The notes beneath the pieces were generated by a model that saw only the letters and a list, made by a program, of their open reading frames with translations, ran no database searches and had not been told where the DNA came from. A stretch of DNA of 45,361 nucleotides. It comes from Clostridiales bacterium (GTDB taxonomy: Bacteria; Bacillota; Clostridia; Lachnospirales; WQUN01). The stretch spans positions 1 to 45,361 of the forward strand of contig JAISZB010000337.1 of NCBI GenBank assembly GCA_031269465.1, given 5' to 3'. Below are positions 27,460-36,815 of the stretch, in pieces. A program made the translations under genes and the position numbers. Position 1 is the stretch's first letter. Each line of letters begins with the position of its first letter.

Positions 27460-27517
27460 ATGCGCCACCAAAAAAGCCGCCGCTCGGAGACGTTTGAGAA
27501 TAAAGGAGGGATAGCTT

Positions 27518-28132
27518 ATGGAAGATTTAGCTGAAAAGCCGAAAGCAAGAGGACTCATCTTCTTCTTTATTGCTGATGTTTCGTCAAGCATGCATGAAAA
27601 GATAAAAGAGCTGAATGAGGTCATGGGTCAAATCATAAGATATCTTCGGGAGGCGAAGCGACAATATGAAGGGCTGGAATTCATGGTTTCAGTTTTGGAG
27701 GTCGCGTCAAGCTCCTTTTGGATGGACAAAGGCCTTACGCCTTTAAATGAGTTCCATCTGAGCGAGATGATAAGCATCGGAAAGTCTCAGATGGGAACCG
27801 CGTTCGACTTGCTGAATAAAGAACTCTCCAAACCTGTTCCTGAGGAATCCGCAATGGAATATACCTATATACTGCTTCTGACGGACGGAAATCCCACAGA
27901 CGACTATAAGCCCAGCCTTGACAATCTTCTTAAGAACCAGTGGTTTTTAAAGTCTTTCAGGCAGTCCATCTCTTATAACAAGGGGCCGGACATGGAAATG
28001 CTTAAGAGATTTGCTGGAGGAATTGAGCATGTCACAATTATGGAAGGTCCAGACGCGTTTTCCAACATGGCTTTTATAAATGTGGTGCATGAAGTTTATG
28101 ATCTGGCTAAAGAGCTTTTTCGACGGATTTGA
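27518..28132 (+). CDS. TerY-like VWA-domain protein, last gene of the operon
   Basis: 204 residues, essentially one VWA domain. The MIDAS is complete: D20-V-S22-S-S24 (IADVSSSM), T94 in MGTAFDLL, and D123 in LLLTDGNPTDD. The TDGNPTDD segment and the size resemble the TerY group. No signal peptide, so it is cytoplasmic. AAAGGAGG lies 8 nt before the ATG. A strong terminator follows at 28309. Family knowledge: such VWA proteins are metal-dependent adaptors that bind partner proteins, often with phosphatase/kinase or NTPase partners. Here the likely partners are the tubulin- and actin-like NTPases. Confidence 0.88.
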   Translation: MEDLAEKPKARGLIFFFIADVSSSMHEKIKELNEVMGQIIRYLREAKRQYEGLEFMVSVLEVASSSFWMDKGLTPLNEFHLSEMISIGKSQMGTAFDLLNKELSKPVPEESAMEYTYILLLTDGNPTDDYKPSLDNLLKNQWFLKSFRQSISYNKGPDMEMLKRFAGGIEHVTIMEGPDAFSNMAFINVVHEVYDLAKELFRRI

Positions 28133-28308
28133 GTGGAGATTAGAGCGAGCCGCCTCCTGGGGCGCCTTTGACGCCTCAAGGCAGGTTTTCTGAAAGCGCG
28201 GCGTTAAATCGGCGCAATATGCTTGATTTAAATATGGCGCCGATTTGCAGCCAAGCGCGGCTAGGAACTTTCATAAGCAAATCAGCATGCATACGGCTTT
28301 AGATTAGC

Positions 28309-28370
28309 AAAATAAGAGTTTGAAAAGCCCAGGAGCAAAGCTCCTGGGCTTTTCAAACTCTTATTTTTTG
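28309..28370 (+). terminator. Operon terminator with 27-bp perfect stem
   Basis: 28309-28335 and 28341-28367 are exact reverse complements around a 5-nt loop (CAAAG), with an A tract before and a T tract after, so it can work in both directions. A truncated palindrome copy (GATTTGCAGCC ... AAGCAAATCAGCATGC) lies just before it at about 28233-28290. Confidence 0.85.
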
Positions 28371-28986
28371 CTGAATTGCGCATAGCTATTCCGACGGTTT
28401 GCAAAGTGACTGTCATTTTGAATAATTTTGTCGTTAATGCTGTCATATTTATCCATATAATTTATCAAAACATATACATCATCTAAGAATTATATGAGTG
28501 AATTGATAAGTTTTGCAAAATAAACATATATTCTCTTAATTTTTGAACTTTTCTGCAAGAATTTTATGCTCTTTTGACTGGTGAATAATGTATATAGAGT
28601 TGTCGGAACAGTTCCAATTGCGCTGGAGAGTTCCGACATAAACACCCTGCCTTTGACCTCAAAACGCAGGCGCAGGAACTTTCATAAGAAAATGAGCATA
28701 TACAGGAAAGATCTGCAAATCAGGTCTTCTGATATGATTGTTCATATGATCATCAGGCCAGCTCTGGAGGCATCAATAAGTAAAGTGATATTTGCTTTAC
28801 TGTAATGATTACAAAAATGCTCCATCATTTATTTCTGTTGCGATATATGCTAGAATTAAGGCTGAATGTTAAGAAATTATTGCACTTAAATCTCATGGAG
28901 CACTTCAACTATTGGAATATTGTGAATAAATTGCTTATTTAAATGAAAAAATTTTTATGATTTGTGCATTATTAAAGAAGTTTTAA
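28371..28986. other. AT-rich intergenic stretch without a gene
   Basis: Near 28602-28640 GTCGGAAC and GTTCCGAC form an inverted repeat about 38 bp across. A truncated repeat arm (AGGAACTTTCATAAGAAAATG) lies at about 28674. No coding region is supported. Confidence 0.4.
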
Positions 28987-29015
28987 TTGACAAATTCAAG
29001 CTTGCATAGTATGAT
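28987..29015 (+). promoter_or_regulatory. Sigma-A promoter of the oligosaccharide operon
   Basis: TTGACA (28987-28992), 17-nt spacer, TATGAT (29010-29015). It leaves a leader of about 165 nt before the ATG at 29187. Confidence 0.75.
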
Positions 29016-29096
29016 AATTTAGGAATATATAAAAAGAGCAAAATCTCTTCTTGAATTATCTGTTGGGTTGCTTGAATTTATCATTGCGCTTCGATT

Positions 29097-29128
29097 GACG
29101 AATCCACTATATATATAGGGGATTTGTC
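29097..29128. promoter_or_regulatory. 32-bp palindrome in the operon leader, possible operator
   Basis: GACGAATCC and GGATTTGTC flank a perfect CTATATATATAG centre. Symmetry holds for all but two base pairs. It lies about 75 nt after the predicted transcription start and 58 bp before the gene, so it may be a roadblock operator or an RNA hairpin. Confidence 0.4.
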
Positions 29129-29186
29129 CGGGCAATAAGTCAGTCCGGCTTGACGAAGCAAACTTTATAAGGAAAGAGGTAATGAG

Positions 29187-30860
29187 ATGCTATCATGCAG
29201 GAAATTGCTTGCGGCTTCCTTAGCCGGAGCCATGCTTATTGCGGCTGCAGGATGTGGCGGGGCTGGAGAAAACCCTGAAGCTCCAGAGGTTGCGCTAACC
29301 GAAGAGAATTCCTCGCTCAAAAACGGGCATGTATTCTATGATCCGCCAATCCAGCTGAACATAGCCCGATCTGTCGGCCCCGACGCAAAGTTCAAGCCGG
29401 GTCAGGATGTAAACAAAAATGACGTAACAGACTGGATGCTTGAGGAGTTCGGCGTCAAGGCCAATTACATGTGGACGACGCCAACGACTGACAATGCGTT
29501 TTACACTAAAATAATGCTGTCAATCTCAGCAGGGGAAGAGTTGCCTGAATTTTTCTCCATTCCAGGGGCGCAGGCCCATGAGCTTATAGATTCGGGGCTG
29601 ATGATGCCCATAGACGGCTTGTTTGAAAAGCACGCAGGGGCGAAATGGAAAAACGCGGTGGCTGAAGTTCAAGATCCTTGGCTTGCGTATACGCGTGAGG
29701 GCCAGGTCTATGCTTATCCAAACTTTGACTATGCGTACGAGCACGAGGATGTCATGTGGATTAGGGACGACTGGCTGGAGGCGGCGGGCATGGAGGCGCC
29801 CAAAACGCTTGAAGATCTGAGGGCCGTGATGGATGCCTTCATCCATCTTGACTCAAGCGTGACGGGATTTGATAAAGTGTATGGATTTACGGCCGCCTTG
29901 CAATCAAATTATACGACTTGGCTTGGAGTGAATCCGGTATTCGGAGGGTTCGGCGCGATCCCTCAAATTTGGATGAAGGACGAAGCCGGAGATATCGTAT
30001 ACGGCTCTACAATGCCGCAAATAAAGACGGCTCTTGCCGAGTTCAAGGATTGGATCGACAAGAGCTATTTTCCTCCGGAAGTCGGGCTGATGAATGAAGT
30101 GGCGGCTTATGAGCTCTTCACTTCCGGTCGCGCGGGGATTACCATGGGCGCGACGTGGTGCTACGACTGGCCGCTTCAAGATGTGGAGAAGAATGTTCCG
30201 GGCGCCAAGGTGGGCGCGTACCCTATACCGAACGGCCCTACGGGATCCTTTTTGCAATCCGGTAACGGGACGCATTATCAAGTGGTCCTCTTCTCAAAAG
30301 CCTCAAAAAACCCGCAAGTTTTCTTTGAGATTACGGATTATCTTTACGACAACTATGCGGAGCCTGAAAAGGGAAGCCAGTTCGAATACGGCTTTAAGGA
30401 CGGATTTGACTACATTGTCAAGGATGATGGGACAGTCTCCTATATCGAGGACGATATCCCAGGCGGGAAGGCTTCTGTTTTATTCTTCTCAGCTCCTATG
30501 ATTCCCAGCCAGAAGATTGCCATCGCATCATATTTGGCCGAGGGGAATGAACCGGAAACTCCGGCGCAGATCCAAAAAAGTGTAGGCTGGAATCAAATCT
30601 TCCTGGATGCGGCTAGAATTGTAATGTCTCAGAAGGAGTATACGGTATATGACTTGTTCACAGGCGCTCCTACCCCTACGATGGTAGAAAAGCTTGCGGA
30701 TTTGAAGGCGTTTGAGGTTTCGAACTTCAGCAATATTTTGTATGGGAAAACAGGCTTGGACGAGGGCTTTGACAGCTGGCTGAGCTACTGGAGCTCGAAC
30801 GGAGGAGTCCAGATAACTGAAGAAGTGCGCCAGTGGTATAAAGACGCAGGAGGAGAGTGA
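29187..30860 (+). CDS. Extracellular sugar-binding lipoprotein of an ABC importer (LplA/YtcQ type)
   Basis: 557 residues. The signal peptide ends in a lipobox, LIAAAGC with C23, and a short linker follows. The length and the two-lobed pattern (NIARSVGP, VMWIRDDWLEAAGMEAPKTLEDL near 190, GRAGITMGATWCYDW near 330) are typical of the large solute-binding proteins that work with LplB/LplC-type permeases. It captures an oligosaccharide outside the membrane and delivers it to the permeases. The start ATG 29187 has AAAGAGG upstream. First gene of the operon; the next gene begins 4 nt after the stop. The sugar cannot be named from the sequence. Confidence 0.92.
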   Translation: MLSCRKLLAASLAGAMLIAAAGCGGAGENPEAPEVALTEENSSLKNGHVFYDPPIQLNIARSVGPDAKFKPGQDVNKNDVTDWMLEEFGVKANYMWTTPTTDNAFYTKIMLSISAGEELPEFFSIPGAQAHELIDSGLMMPIDGLFEKHAGAKWKNAVAEVQDPWLAYTREGQVYAYPNFDYAYEHEDVMWIRDDWLEAAGMEAPKTLEDLRAVMDAFIHLDSSVTGFDKVYGFTAALQSNYTTWLGVNPVFGGFGAIPQIWMKDEAGDIVYGSTMPQIKTALAEFKDWIDKSYFPPEVGLMNEVAAYELFTSGRAGITMGATWCYDWPLQDVEKNVPGAKVGAYPIPNGPTGSFLQSGNGTHYQVVLFSKASKNPQVFFEITDYLYDNYAEPEKGSQFEYGFKDGFDYIVKDDGTVSYIEDDIPGGKASVLFFSAPMIPSQKIAIASYLAEGNEPETPAQIQKSVGWNQIFLDAARIVMSQKEYTVYDLFTGAPTPTMVEKLADLKAFEVSNFSNILYGKTGLDEGFDSWLSYWSSNGGVQITEEVRQWYKDAGGE

Positions 30861-30864
30861 TAGA

Positions 30865-31809
30865 ATGGCCGTTTCTCAAACGGCTTCATCCGCCAAAGTC
30901 AAACCGGCCAAAACTAAGTGGAGGATGGAAACGAACTGGGGGTTGCATGCGATGCTGCTCCCAGGCGTTCTCATCACAATTGTTTTTTGCTATGTTCCGA
31001 TGGTTGGCATAGCGATTGCATTCCAGAATTTCAAGCCGTGGCTCGGCTTCTTCAATTCCCCGTGGCTGGGACTGGGAAACTTTGAAAGATTCTTCACCAG
31101 CTCTTCAAGCGTCAACGTGCTGATTAATACAGTTGAGATCGCCGTACTTAAAATTCTGACAGGGCTTGCCGTTCCTATAGCGTTCGCTCTTCTTCTGAAT
31201 GAAATCCGCGTTCCCAGGCTTAAAAAGACGGTGCAGACGATGGTATACCTGCCTCATTTCCTTTCATGGGTAATCTTGGCTGGAATACTGAAAGATGTGC
31301 TGGCTGTCGACGGGGGCATTGTAAATCGGATGGTTTCATTTTTCGGCGGGGATCCCATTTTCTTTTTCGGAGACGGCAATTGGTTTCGCGTTGCCGTTAT
31401 AGTCAGCAATGTTTGGAAGGAGTTTGGATTTAGCACAATCGTATATCTTGCGGCGCTGACTGCAGTTGATACCGCGCTTTATGAAGCGGCGATGATCGAT
31501 GGCGCGGGCAGGTGGAAGCAAACCGTTCATGTCACGCTTCCTTCCATCATGCCTATAATTGTCGTCATGTTCACTTTGTCGCTTGGAAATGTCCTCAACG
31601 CGGGGTTTGATCAAATATATAACCTGTACACGCCGATGGTATACGATAAAGGAGATATAATAGATACATTCGTGTATAGGACGGCTATCGTGCAGGCGAA
31701 TATGAGCTACGGCGCCGCGGTGGGCCTCTTCAAATCGGTCGTTGCGCTTGTATTAATCCTTGTATCCTACAAGCTGGCTGATAAGTTTGCGAATTACCGC
31801 ATTTTCTGA
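30865..31809 (+). CDS. ABC sugar importer permease, LplB type
   Basis: 314 residues, about six membrane helices. The EAA loop that contacts the ATPase is YEAAMIDGAGRWKQTVHVTLPSI. The N-terminus TNWGLHAMLLPGVLITIVFCYVPMVGIAIAFQNF is typical of the first helix. GGAGGA lies before ATG 30865. It pairs with the next gene to form the translocation channel. Confidence 0.93.
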   Translation: MAVSQTASSAKVKPAKTKWRMETNWGLHAMLLPGVLITIVFCYVPMVGIAIAFQNFKPWLGFFNSPWLGLGNFERFFTSSSSVNVLINTVEIAVLKILTGLAVPIAFALLLNEIRVPRLKKTVQTMVYLPHFLSWVILAGILKDVLAVDGGIVNRMVSFFGGDPIFFFGDGNWFRVAVIVSNVWKEFGFSTIVYLAALTAVDTALYEAAMIDGAGRWKQTVHVTLPSIMPIIVVMFTLSLGNVLNAGFDQIYNLYTPMVYDKGDIIDTFVYRTAIVQANMSYGAAVGLFKSVVALVLILVSYKLADKFANYRIF

Positions 31810-31828
31810 AGGTGGAGGAGGGCTCTTT

Positions 31829-32713
31829 GTGTACATGCATTATGACACAAAGATGTATAAAGTTTTCACTGTGTTCAACATCATATTTGTCACCTTGATA
31901 GGAATGCTATGCATTTTGCCTATGATCCATATTCTGGCTGTTGCTTTCAGCGGCAAAGCTGCTGCAACCGCGAATCTCATAAACCTATGGCCTGTCAACT
32001 TCACTGCGGACGCTTTCGTGGAAACGCTGACAAACAGGAATTTCTCTCATGCGCTGGCAATATCCGTCGGGCGAACGCTTTTGGGGCTTGCGTTTTTTCT
32101 CTTTTTCACTATTCTTACAGCTTATCCCCTATCAAAAAGCGAGCAGGATTTTAAGGGCAAAAATATCTATCTTTGGTTTTTTGTCTTTACTATGTTTTTT
32201 AGCGGCGGACTTGTCCCAACGTACATCTTGATGACGAGGCTCAAGCTCATCAATTCAATCTTCGCGCTAGTCCTTCCGGGAGCTCTCAATGTATGGTCCG
32301 CCATACTTCTTATAAATTTTTTCAAGGGCATACCGAAAGAGCTTGAGGAATCTGCGACTATCGACGGGGCAGGGCGCTTCATGACTCTTTTAAAAATCTT
32401 CTTGCCTTTGTCGCTGCCTTCGCTTGCTACGCTTTCTTTGTTTACTATGGTTGGGCATTGGAATTCATGGTTTGACGGAATGATCTACAACACAAAAATG
32501 GAAAATTATCCTCTTGCTACATTGCTTCAGATAATTGTCGTCCAACAGGATTTTTCCAAAATAACTGCTGATCCTCATGATTTAGCTGACATTTCAAACA
32601 GAACCGTAAAGGCGGCGCAGATTTTCATCGGCGCGGTGCCTATTTTGCTTGTTTATCCCTTTCTTCAAAAATACTTTGTGTCGGGAATCGTGGTTGGAGC
32701 TGTAAAAGGATGA
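31829..32713 (+). CDS. ABC sugar importer permease, LplC type
   Basis: About 294 residues, six membrane helices, EAA loop EESATIDGAGRFMTLLKIFLP. The C-terminus KYFVSGIVVGAVKG is the usual end of this family. Start GTG 31829 (GGAGGAGGG just upstream); ATG 31835 is an alternative. The longer open frame from 31760 overlaps the previous gene and is not needed. No ATPase gene is in the operon, so a shared MsmK-type ATPase is presumably encoded elsewhere. Confidence 0.92.
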   Translation: MYMHYDTKMYKVFTVFNIIFVTLIGMLCILPMIHILAVAFSGKAAATANLINLWPVNFTADAFVETLTNRNFSHALAISVGRTLLGLAFFLFFTILTAYPLSKSEQDFKGKNIYLWFFVFTMFFSGGLVPTYILMTRLKLINSIFALVLPGALNVWSAILLINFFKGIPKELEESATIDGAGRFMTLLKIFLPLSLPSLATLSLFTMVGHWNSWFDGMIYNTKMENYPLATLLQIIVVQQDFSKITADPHDLADISNRTVKAAQIFIGAVPILLVYPFLQKYFVSGIVVGAVKG

Positions 32714-32781
32714 GGGCGATTTTACCAAAATATCGCAGCTCTTGCCTTTTAAGAATATCTGCGTAATGTCGGGGGTTAAAG

Positions 32782-34059
32782 ATGGAATATTATAGAGTTG
32801 AAAAGTCTGATGGAAAATGGAGCCTTTACGACAATAACGGAAGGGATTTTTTCTCGCTCGGCGTGGACTGCGTTACAGTTGTTGATGTTGATCTAGAATT
32901 GAACAATGAAGTATACACACTTGACAGCCAGTGGTTTCCAAGATGGATGGACGTAAAGCTCAGTGAAATGGGCAAAATGGGATTCAATACGCTTGGAGCG
33001 TGGCATCACAGGCATTTTTGGGGCAACGGTTATCCTAAGGCAGTCGAGCTCAGGCTGTCTCAGCATGCAAAAAAGGTCAACACTGTATGGGGAATGGGAT
33101 TCCCAGACGTATTTGACGAGAGCTTTGACGTATCCATCCACAAATCGCTCATTGATATTTTTCATGGCGGCGGCGCCAGCCTTTTGCAGGATGAAGGAGT
33201 TATCGGCTACTATACGGACAATGAAATCCATTGGTGGGGAAGTGGCGGCTATTGGGGGGACAACGAGCAAGCTGAGCGCGGATGGAGCAATACCGCGCTT
33301 GTGGACGATTTCATTGGCCTAGGCCCCGAAGCTTCCGGGAAAAAAAGATGGGTGCGATTTCTTTCTGAGAAGCATGGCTCCATTGAGGCGCTTAATGAAC
33401 GCTGGGATAGCGAGTACAGCTCGTTTAAGGACTTGCTCTACGCGAATAGGTACAGAGCAAGGCCTGAGATCTTGCAGATGGATAAGCTTGAATTTTTGCG
33501 GCTTGTCGCTAAAACATACTTTGAAAAAACTGATTCGATACTAAAGGCGTACGATCCTAAAAGATTGAATCTGGGCTGCCGGTATGTAGGCAACAGCACC
33601 CCAGATGTCGTGCTCAAAGAGGGAAGCCGGTATGTGGACATAGATTCCTTCAACTTCTACTCCATGTCGCTGCCTGAAGAATATCTTGAGTATGCGTACG
33701 AAATAACGAAGAAGCCGATGATGATAACTGAGTTCAGCTACTGCGCGGGACGGGAAGCCGGCTTTCTGGAGAGCAACAACGGCTCCCGCAACGTCATCGT
33801 AAAAAGCCAGGAGCGGCGCGCCGAGTGCTATGGCGCCTTTGTAAAGTCCGCTCGCAAGCTGCCTTTCATGCTGGGAACGCATTGGTTTGCTATGTTTGAT
33901 TACGGGCGCAATGTTCATGGCTTGATTGGAAACTATGGCCTCTATGATCTTAATGCCAAGCCTTATGCAAATTTCATAAAAGGCGTAGCGCATGCAAACC
34001 AAGAGATAAAAGGGAATTCATCTTCAGCGCGGGGCGCGGGGCTCAGCAGCAAGCTCTAA
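32782..34059 (+). CDS. Clan GH-A glycoside hydrolase, GH42/GH50-like
   Basis: 425 residues, a single TIM-barrel domain. Likely acid/base E148 in IGYYTDNEIHWW (the TDNE form is typical of GH42-related enzymes) and nucleophile E317 in KPMMITEFSY. No signal peptide, so it acts on sugar imported by the neighbouring transporter. It lacks the GH42 trimerisation and C-terminal domains, hence the cautious family name. Substrate might be a beta-galactoside or an agar/porphyran-type fragment. ATG 32782 has only a weak GGGGGT site. Last gene of the operon. Confidence 0.8.
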   Translation: MEYYRVEKSDGKWSLYDNNGRDFFSLGVDCVTVVDVDLELNNEVYTLDSQWFPRWMDVKLSEMGKMGFNTLGAWHHRHFWGNGYPKAVELRLSQHAKKVNTVWGMGFPDVFDESFDVSIHKSLIDIFHGGGASLLQDEGVIGYYTDNEIHWWGSGGYWGDNEQAERGWSNTALVDDFIGLGPEASGKKRWVRFLSEKHGSIEALNERWDSEYSSFKDLLYANRYRARPEILQMDKLEFLRLVAKTYFEKTDSILKAYDPKRLNLGCRYVGNSTPDVVLKEGSRYVDIDSFNFYSMSLPEEYLEYAYEITKKPMMITEFSYCAGREAGFLESNNGSRNVIVKSQERRAECYGAFVKSARKLPFMLGTHWFAMFDYGRNVHGLIGNYGLYDLNAKPYANFIKGVAHANQEIKGNSSSARGAGLSSKL

Positions 34060-34086
34060 GATGGCAGGGGGCATTTTAAGATCTTA

Positions 34087-34114
34087 AAAACCCAGGAATC
34101 CTATCCTGGGTTTT
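34087..34114. terminator. Bidirectional terminator between convergent genes
   Basis: AAAACCCAGGA and TCCTGGGTTTT form a perfect 11-bp stem around a 6-nt loop, with A and T tracts as part of the stem. It serves the hydrolase from the left and the minus-strand gene from the right. Confidence 0.8.
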
Positions 34115-34127
34115 ACTTTACTTTGCG

Positions 34128-35603
34128 CTATAGGGTGATAGACATCAAGTAGTATCCGTACTCGCCATATGCGGGCGTTACATTGTCAACGCATTTGAAC
34201 TGGGTGAATCCCAAACTTTTCGCCATTTTTATGTCTCTGATGTCGTATGTTCCGGGTATGCCCAATGTGTATATCCTGCCATTTTGCTCGTTGACTCTGC
34301 CAATGATGAAGTGCTTGTATTTCTTATACGACGATATCACAAAGGGGGTGTTGAATATCTTCGAATAGTTGATAGGAAGGCTGATAGGCTCGCGCATGGA
34401 TATGCGCACCCAGCTTATGTCCTGGCTCTGCTTTTCGAAGGGCTGCATTTCATGATTCACTTCAAATATTCTATTAAGCTCCTGAGATGCTTGATTTTCT
34501 GCGTCCGGGCTTGTTTCCGGCTGCACCTCGCCCTTTTCGGATGCGGGAGTTATGGTTATGAAGTCAAGATTTGCGTTTTCTTCGTTCTGCTTGTAATCCT
34601 CTACAACAGATTTGAAATCGCCGTGAAGATCTTTTTGCCCTGCTCTGCCTGAAGTTGGGCCATTGGGATCCGCCGGCTTGCGAGCATTTGTAGAAATTTC
34701 AGTTTTTTGGGGCGAAATCGGAGGTTCCGCGAGAAACTCTTCAGTTTCCGCCTGCGCTTTAGGAGCTCCCGGCATCGTTTCCGATTGCGCTTCCGGCGCG
34801 ATCAGTCCGGCGTGCGAGAGGCTGGAAGCCTCATTCGCAGCTTTCGATCCTAACTCCATGAATTCGATGCTTCCAGGCTCAGCGAATTCTTCCGGCAGGA
34901 AGGGCTCATTCTTATCCACTGCCCCAGGCATGCTAGCTTCAATGTCTTGCTGGAGTCTGGAGACGGTTTTTGCTTCTTCAGACGATTGGAGCTTTAACAA
35001 GGTCGGCGCGATTTCCGAACCGTCTCGGGACGCAAGGGGCGCGGCGGTTTTTTGAGCATGCAGACTCGGGGGCTCCAATGCTTCGCCAGCCTGCAAAGAA
35101 GGCGAGGCTGGGGATTCCTGGGCGGATCTCTGGCTTAATATTGATTCGCTTTTTCCCTGCGCCAGCTTCGAGCTTTGCCCCGACTCACTGCCTTCCGGAA
35201 CAATCAGCTTGAAATGGCGCTTCCAGTGAACAGGAGAATCTTTAAATCCAACCAAGGGGGTTTTAAGTTCATTGGGATTTGGAGTCAGAAGCGCTATGGA
35301 AATGAAGTCATTAAGATTGGAACTGCCCGCCATGTTCTGCGACGGGAATTCCCTCTTGAATTCACCCTTGCCTTTTTCATCGATAAACACCGTCCCCAGA
35401 GGGAGTCCCTCGTACCCGTCTTTTGAGAAAAAAATGATTGCGACTTTATATGAAGTCATAGCCTTCAAATCTTGCGCGTTCAGGGATATTTTGCCTGTTT
35501 TGTCCCTGCTTTCTATAGTGCACCGCCCTGCCGGCTCGCGAGATTTGTACTGAAAACCAGGATCTTCAGGTTTTAGCGCTATCACATATCTATGGTAATC
35601 CAT
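34128..35603 (-). CDS. Two-domain protein with long disordered linker, unknown
   Basis: 491 residues. Residues 1-140 look like a beta-rich domain (IALKPEDPGFQ, GRCTIESRDKTGKISLN, YKVAIIFFSKDGYEGLPLGTVFIDEKGKGEF). Residues 141-385 are low complexity, rich in Ser, Pro, Glu and Ala, and surely flexible. Residues 390-491 form a second compact domain (WVRISMREPISLP ... YSKIFNTPFVISSYKKYKHFIIGRV ... GIPGTYDIRDIKMAKSLGFTQFKC). No signal peptide or membrane helix. GGAGG precedes the ATG. I recall this architecture as common in Clostridia, without known function. Single gene. Confidence 0.75.
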   Translation of the reverse strand: MDYHRYVIALKPEDPGFQYKSREPAGRCTIESRDKTGKISLNAQDLKAMTSYKVAIIFFSKDGYEGLPLGTVFIDEKGKGEFKREFPSQNMAGSSNLNDFISIALLTPNPNELKTPLVGFKDSPVHWKRHFKLIVPEGSESGQSSKLAQGKSESILSQRSAQESPASPSLQAGEALEPPSLHAQKTAAPLASRDGSEIAPTLLKLQSSEEAKTVSRLQQDIEASMPGAVDKNEPFLPEEFAEPGSIEFMELGSKAANEASSLSHAGLIAPEAQSETMPGAPKAQAETEEFLAEPPISPQKTEISTNARKPADPNGPTSGRAGQKDLHGDFKSVVEDYKQNEENANLDFITITPASEKGEVQPETSPDAENQASQELNRIFEVNHEMQPFEKQSQDISWVRISMREPISLPINYSKIFNTPFVISSYKKYKHFIIGRVNEQNGRIYTLGIPGTYDIRDIKMAKSLGFTQFKCVDNVTPAYGEYGYYLMSITL

Positions 35604-36365
35604 GATGAAGCCTCCTTGTTGCCGATATGCTTCGCATTTTCCGGCGTTTGAATCCTATGCTGAGACGCCTAGCGACGCCACAATTTAGAGCTTGAATATG
35701 CAGCCCGGAGCATTTTAGTGCGCATGCGCATATCCGAAAAACTTGATTCAGAAATTTCCTCTTTCTATCGCATATCTATAATTCAATGTCTGCAAGGAAG
35801 AAGCATGGGTCTGATATCCTTGCGCATTCATATTTTCTTTTATATATATGCGCAGGAGCTTGATTAAATGAACCTGCCAAACGAAAAGAAAGCCTTTTCA
35901 TCAATTTTTGGTTGGCGGGATAAACTGCCGCTGAGATAATGCGCGATGACGCGCTTATGGCGGTTTACAGATCGTGGGAGACGCTGCGCGACATCCCATT
36001 TCGCTCTTTATGCCATGCCTTAAGGCATATAATTAGGGTTATCAGAAGCTTTGGATAACTCCAAGAACCGAACCGTTTGTACACCTCCTGGCATATACTG
36101 CCCGCCGTTTATTCGCCATTTGCCAAGGCAGACTCCGCCGCGGATTGAACCGCGGCATTCCGGTCATGCGGCGGACGCTTCGCGTCATCCGGGTTTTAAT
36201 GCCCCGTCTGGATTTCTCACGGCGCCTCCAAGCCTTCCTTTCTTGGCATTAAGAGATAAGCCGTCCGCCCTGGCGCCGGCCTGTCCGCCAGGACCGCCGC
36301 CATCTTTGCGGCTATCCATGCCAATTCAGGACTAATTGGCTGTTGCGCCTCGCCCGGATATTCCC
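35604..36365. other. Intergenic stretch, no gene supported
   Basis: Decayed repeat words occur near 35690. The 36051-36335 part is GC-rich and open in one plus-strand frame, but lacks a ribosome binding site and looks like a composition artefact. Confidence 0.4.
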
Positions 36366-36496
36366 ATCTGAGTTGCAGTCATACGCCTCTATTTGTGAGC
36401 ATGTTCATCCATTGAGCGGTGCGAAATGCCGATATCAATCGCATTCTCTGTATACTCAATCTTCCAAATAGACGACTTCATATGCAGATCAGCATA
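36366..36496. repeat. Interspersed palindrome, diverged copy
   Basis: ATCTGAGTTGCAGTCATACGCC at the left, GCGAAATGCCGATATCAATC in the centre, TATACTCAATCTTCCAAATA then TTCATATGCAGATCAGCAT at the right. A further loose arm (GGTTTCATGCAAATCAGCAT) lies near 36674. Confidence 0.65.
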
Positions 36497-36756
36497 GCTG
36501 CGCTAAGGTTGTTCCGCCGCGCCTCAGGATGCGGTTTTCTCTGCCTTGCAACCGCTGATTTTCCAGCGACGCATAGCTGTGCCGCAGACTGGCTGCCACT
36601 GAAAATCTCGCGCGCTCTTGCATCCCTTTACGGGCAGGTATTTATCGCGCCTGCTCGCTTATGGGCGCACTGGGCGGTTTCATGCAAATCAGCATCCTGA
36701 AGGTTCGATTGGCGTTTAGCATCGCATGGATCCGCCGTCTAGCTTTTGAGATCGGG

Positions 36757-36788
36757 CAAAAAAATAAGGACAAGGTTTTGCCCTGTCC
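36757..36788 (-). terminator. Terminator after rsmA
   Basis: On the minus strand GGACAGGG pairs with CCTTGTCC over a 5-nt loop (one G-U pair), followed by a T-rich run (the A run at 36758-36767 on the plus strand). It lies 28 bp after the rsmA stop. Confidence 0.75.
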
Positions 36789-36815
36789 ATGCGCAAGCAA
36801 TGTGGTTTAGATTTT

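Noticed and set aside
36051..36335. A 94-codon plus-strand ORF
   Set aside because: Pro/Arg-rich, no ribosome binding site, and in a GC-rich non-coding stretch.
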